NCBI RefSeq assembly: GCF_022458985.1
Contig: NC_061773.1
Span: 23,036,001-23,100,000 of the forward strand
From: Mugil cephalus
Lineage: Eukaryota; Chordata; Actinopteri; Mugiliformes; Mugilidae
Direction of reading: 5' to 3'
Length of the DNA: 64,000 nucleotides
Part shown: positions 63,777-64,000 of the stretch, in pieces
Layout of the letters: every line of letters starts with the position of its first letter
How positions within the stretch are numbered: the first letter of the stretch is position 1
Position numbers and translations under genes: made by a program
Notes under the pieces: generated by a model
The model's database searches: none
What the model was told of the DNA's origin: nothing
The model's input: the letters and a program-made list of their open reading frames with translations, nothing else

Positions 63777-64000
63777 GTAAGTCGCTCTTTCCTTCCTCGT
63801 CGCTCTCTCTGCTTTTTTTATCTCTGCTTCCTGCGTGTTCATCCTTTACAGTGTCTTTGCCTCCGTTCTGCTGCAGCTTCTGTAGCTGTTGCGTCCGACA
63901 CAATAAAAAAAAAACATTCACGTCAGCAGGTGATTTGCGAGATTAACGCGATAGACAAACTAGAGAATGCATGGCAGCGCCGCGACTCGCGGCTTCACGT

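Overview
The window looks like a stretch of ray-finned (teleost) fish genome. The DNA is AT-rich, the genes are spread over many short GT-AG exons, and the intergenic and intronic space is full of teleost-type repeats: hAT-like and piggyBac-like non-autonomous elements, LINE tails, a tRNA-derived SINE, Penelope-like fragments and microsatellites. The predicted proteins match vertebrate families at normal length. No rRNA, tRNA, CRISPR or bacterial-type operon was seen. The species cannot be named from the sequence.

Layout. (1) 0.9-11.6 kb: two divergent, head-to-head trypsin-type secreted serine protease genes. Gene A is on the minus strand (6225 to 940, last exon not in the window). Gene B is on the plus strand (9577-11647, complete, 254 aa). 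(2) 10.5-19.4 kb: a tandem segmental duplication. A unit running from intron 3 of gene B to the promoter of the next gene is present in about four copies. Exons 4 and 5 of the protease are repeated downstream as partial or broken copies, and cda promoter sequence is carried along. Two units share one Penelope-like insertion at the same site, which orders the events. (3) 19.4-20.9 kb: cda, cytidine deaminase, plus strand, 141 aa. (4) 23.0-31.8 kb: dnajc16 on the minus strand, tail to tail with cda, 15 coding exons, 806 aa. (5) 34.5-35.5 kb: b3galt6, coding sequence in one exon, head to head with dnajc16. (6) 38.7-40.1 kb: a FAM107-family gene on the minus strand. (7) 43.1-46.1 kb: tmem167b (Kish-B), three exons, 74 aa. 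(8) 50.9-63.8 kb: first three coding exons of a mapk14 (p38 alpha type MAP kinase) gene, with an 8.9 kb first intron; the gene leaves the window on the right.

The genes do not form one pathway: digestive-type proteases, pyrimidine salvage, an ER co-chaperone, a Golgi glycosyltransferase, a small Golgi membrane protein, an actin-associated family member and a stress kinase lie side by side, as is usual in a vertebrate genome. The most unusual part is the protease/cda tandem array. It contains spare protease exons with preserved splice sites, an expanding C-run that breaks two of them, duplicated promoter pieces of the neighbouring cda gene, and a shared retroelement insertion that acts as a clock. 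Other points of note are an Arg/Ser-rich tail on DNAJC16, a (CA)n tract directly after a dnajc16 splice donor, nested hAT-like elements with readable 8-bp target duplications, and a piggyBac-type MITE with intact TTAA ends.

Exon positions were read by hand from splice consensus, reading frame and family knowledge. All phases of the multi-exon models agree, but no transcript data were available.
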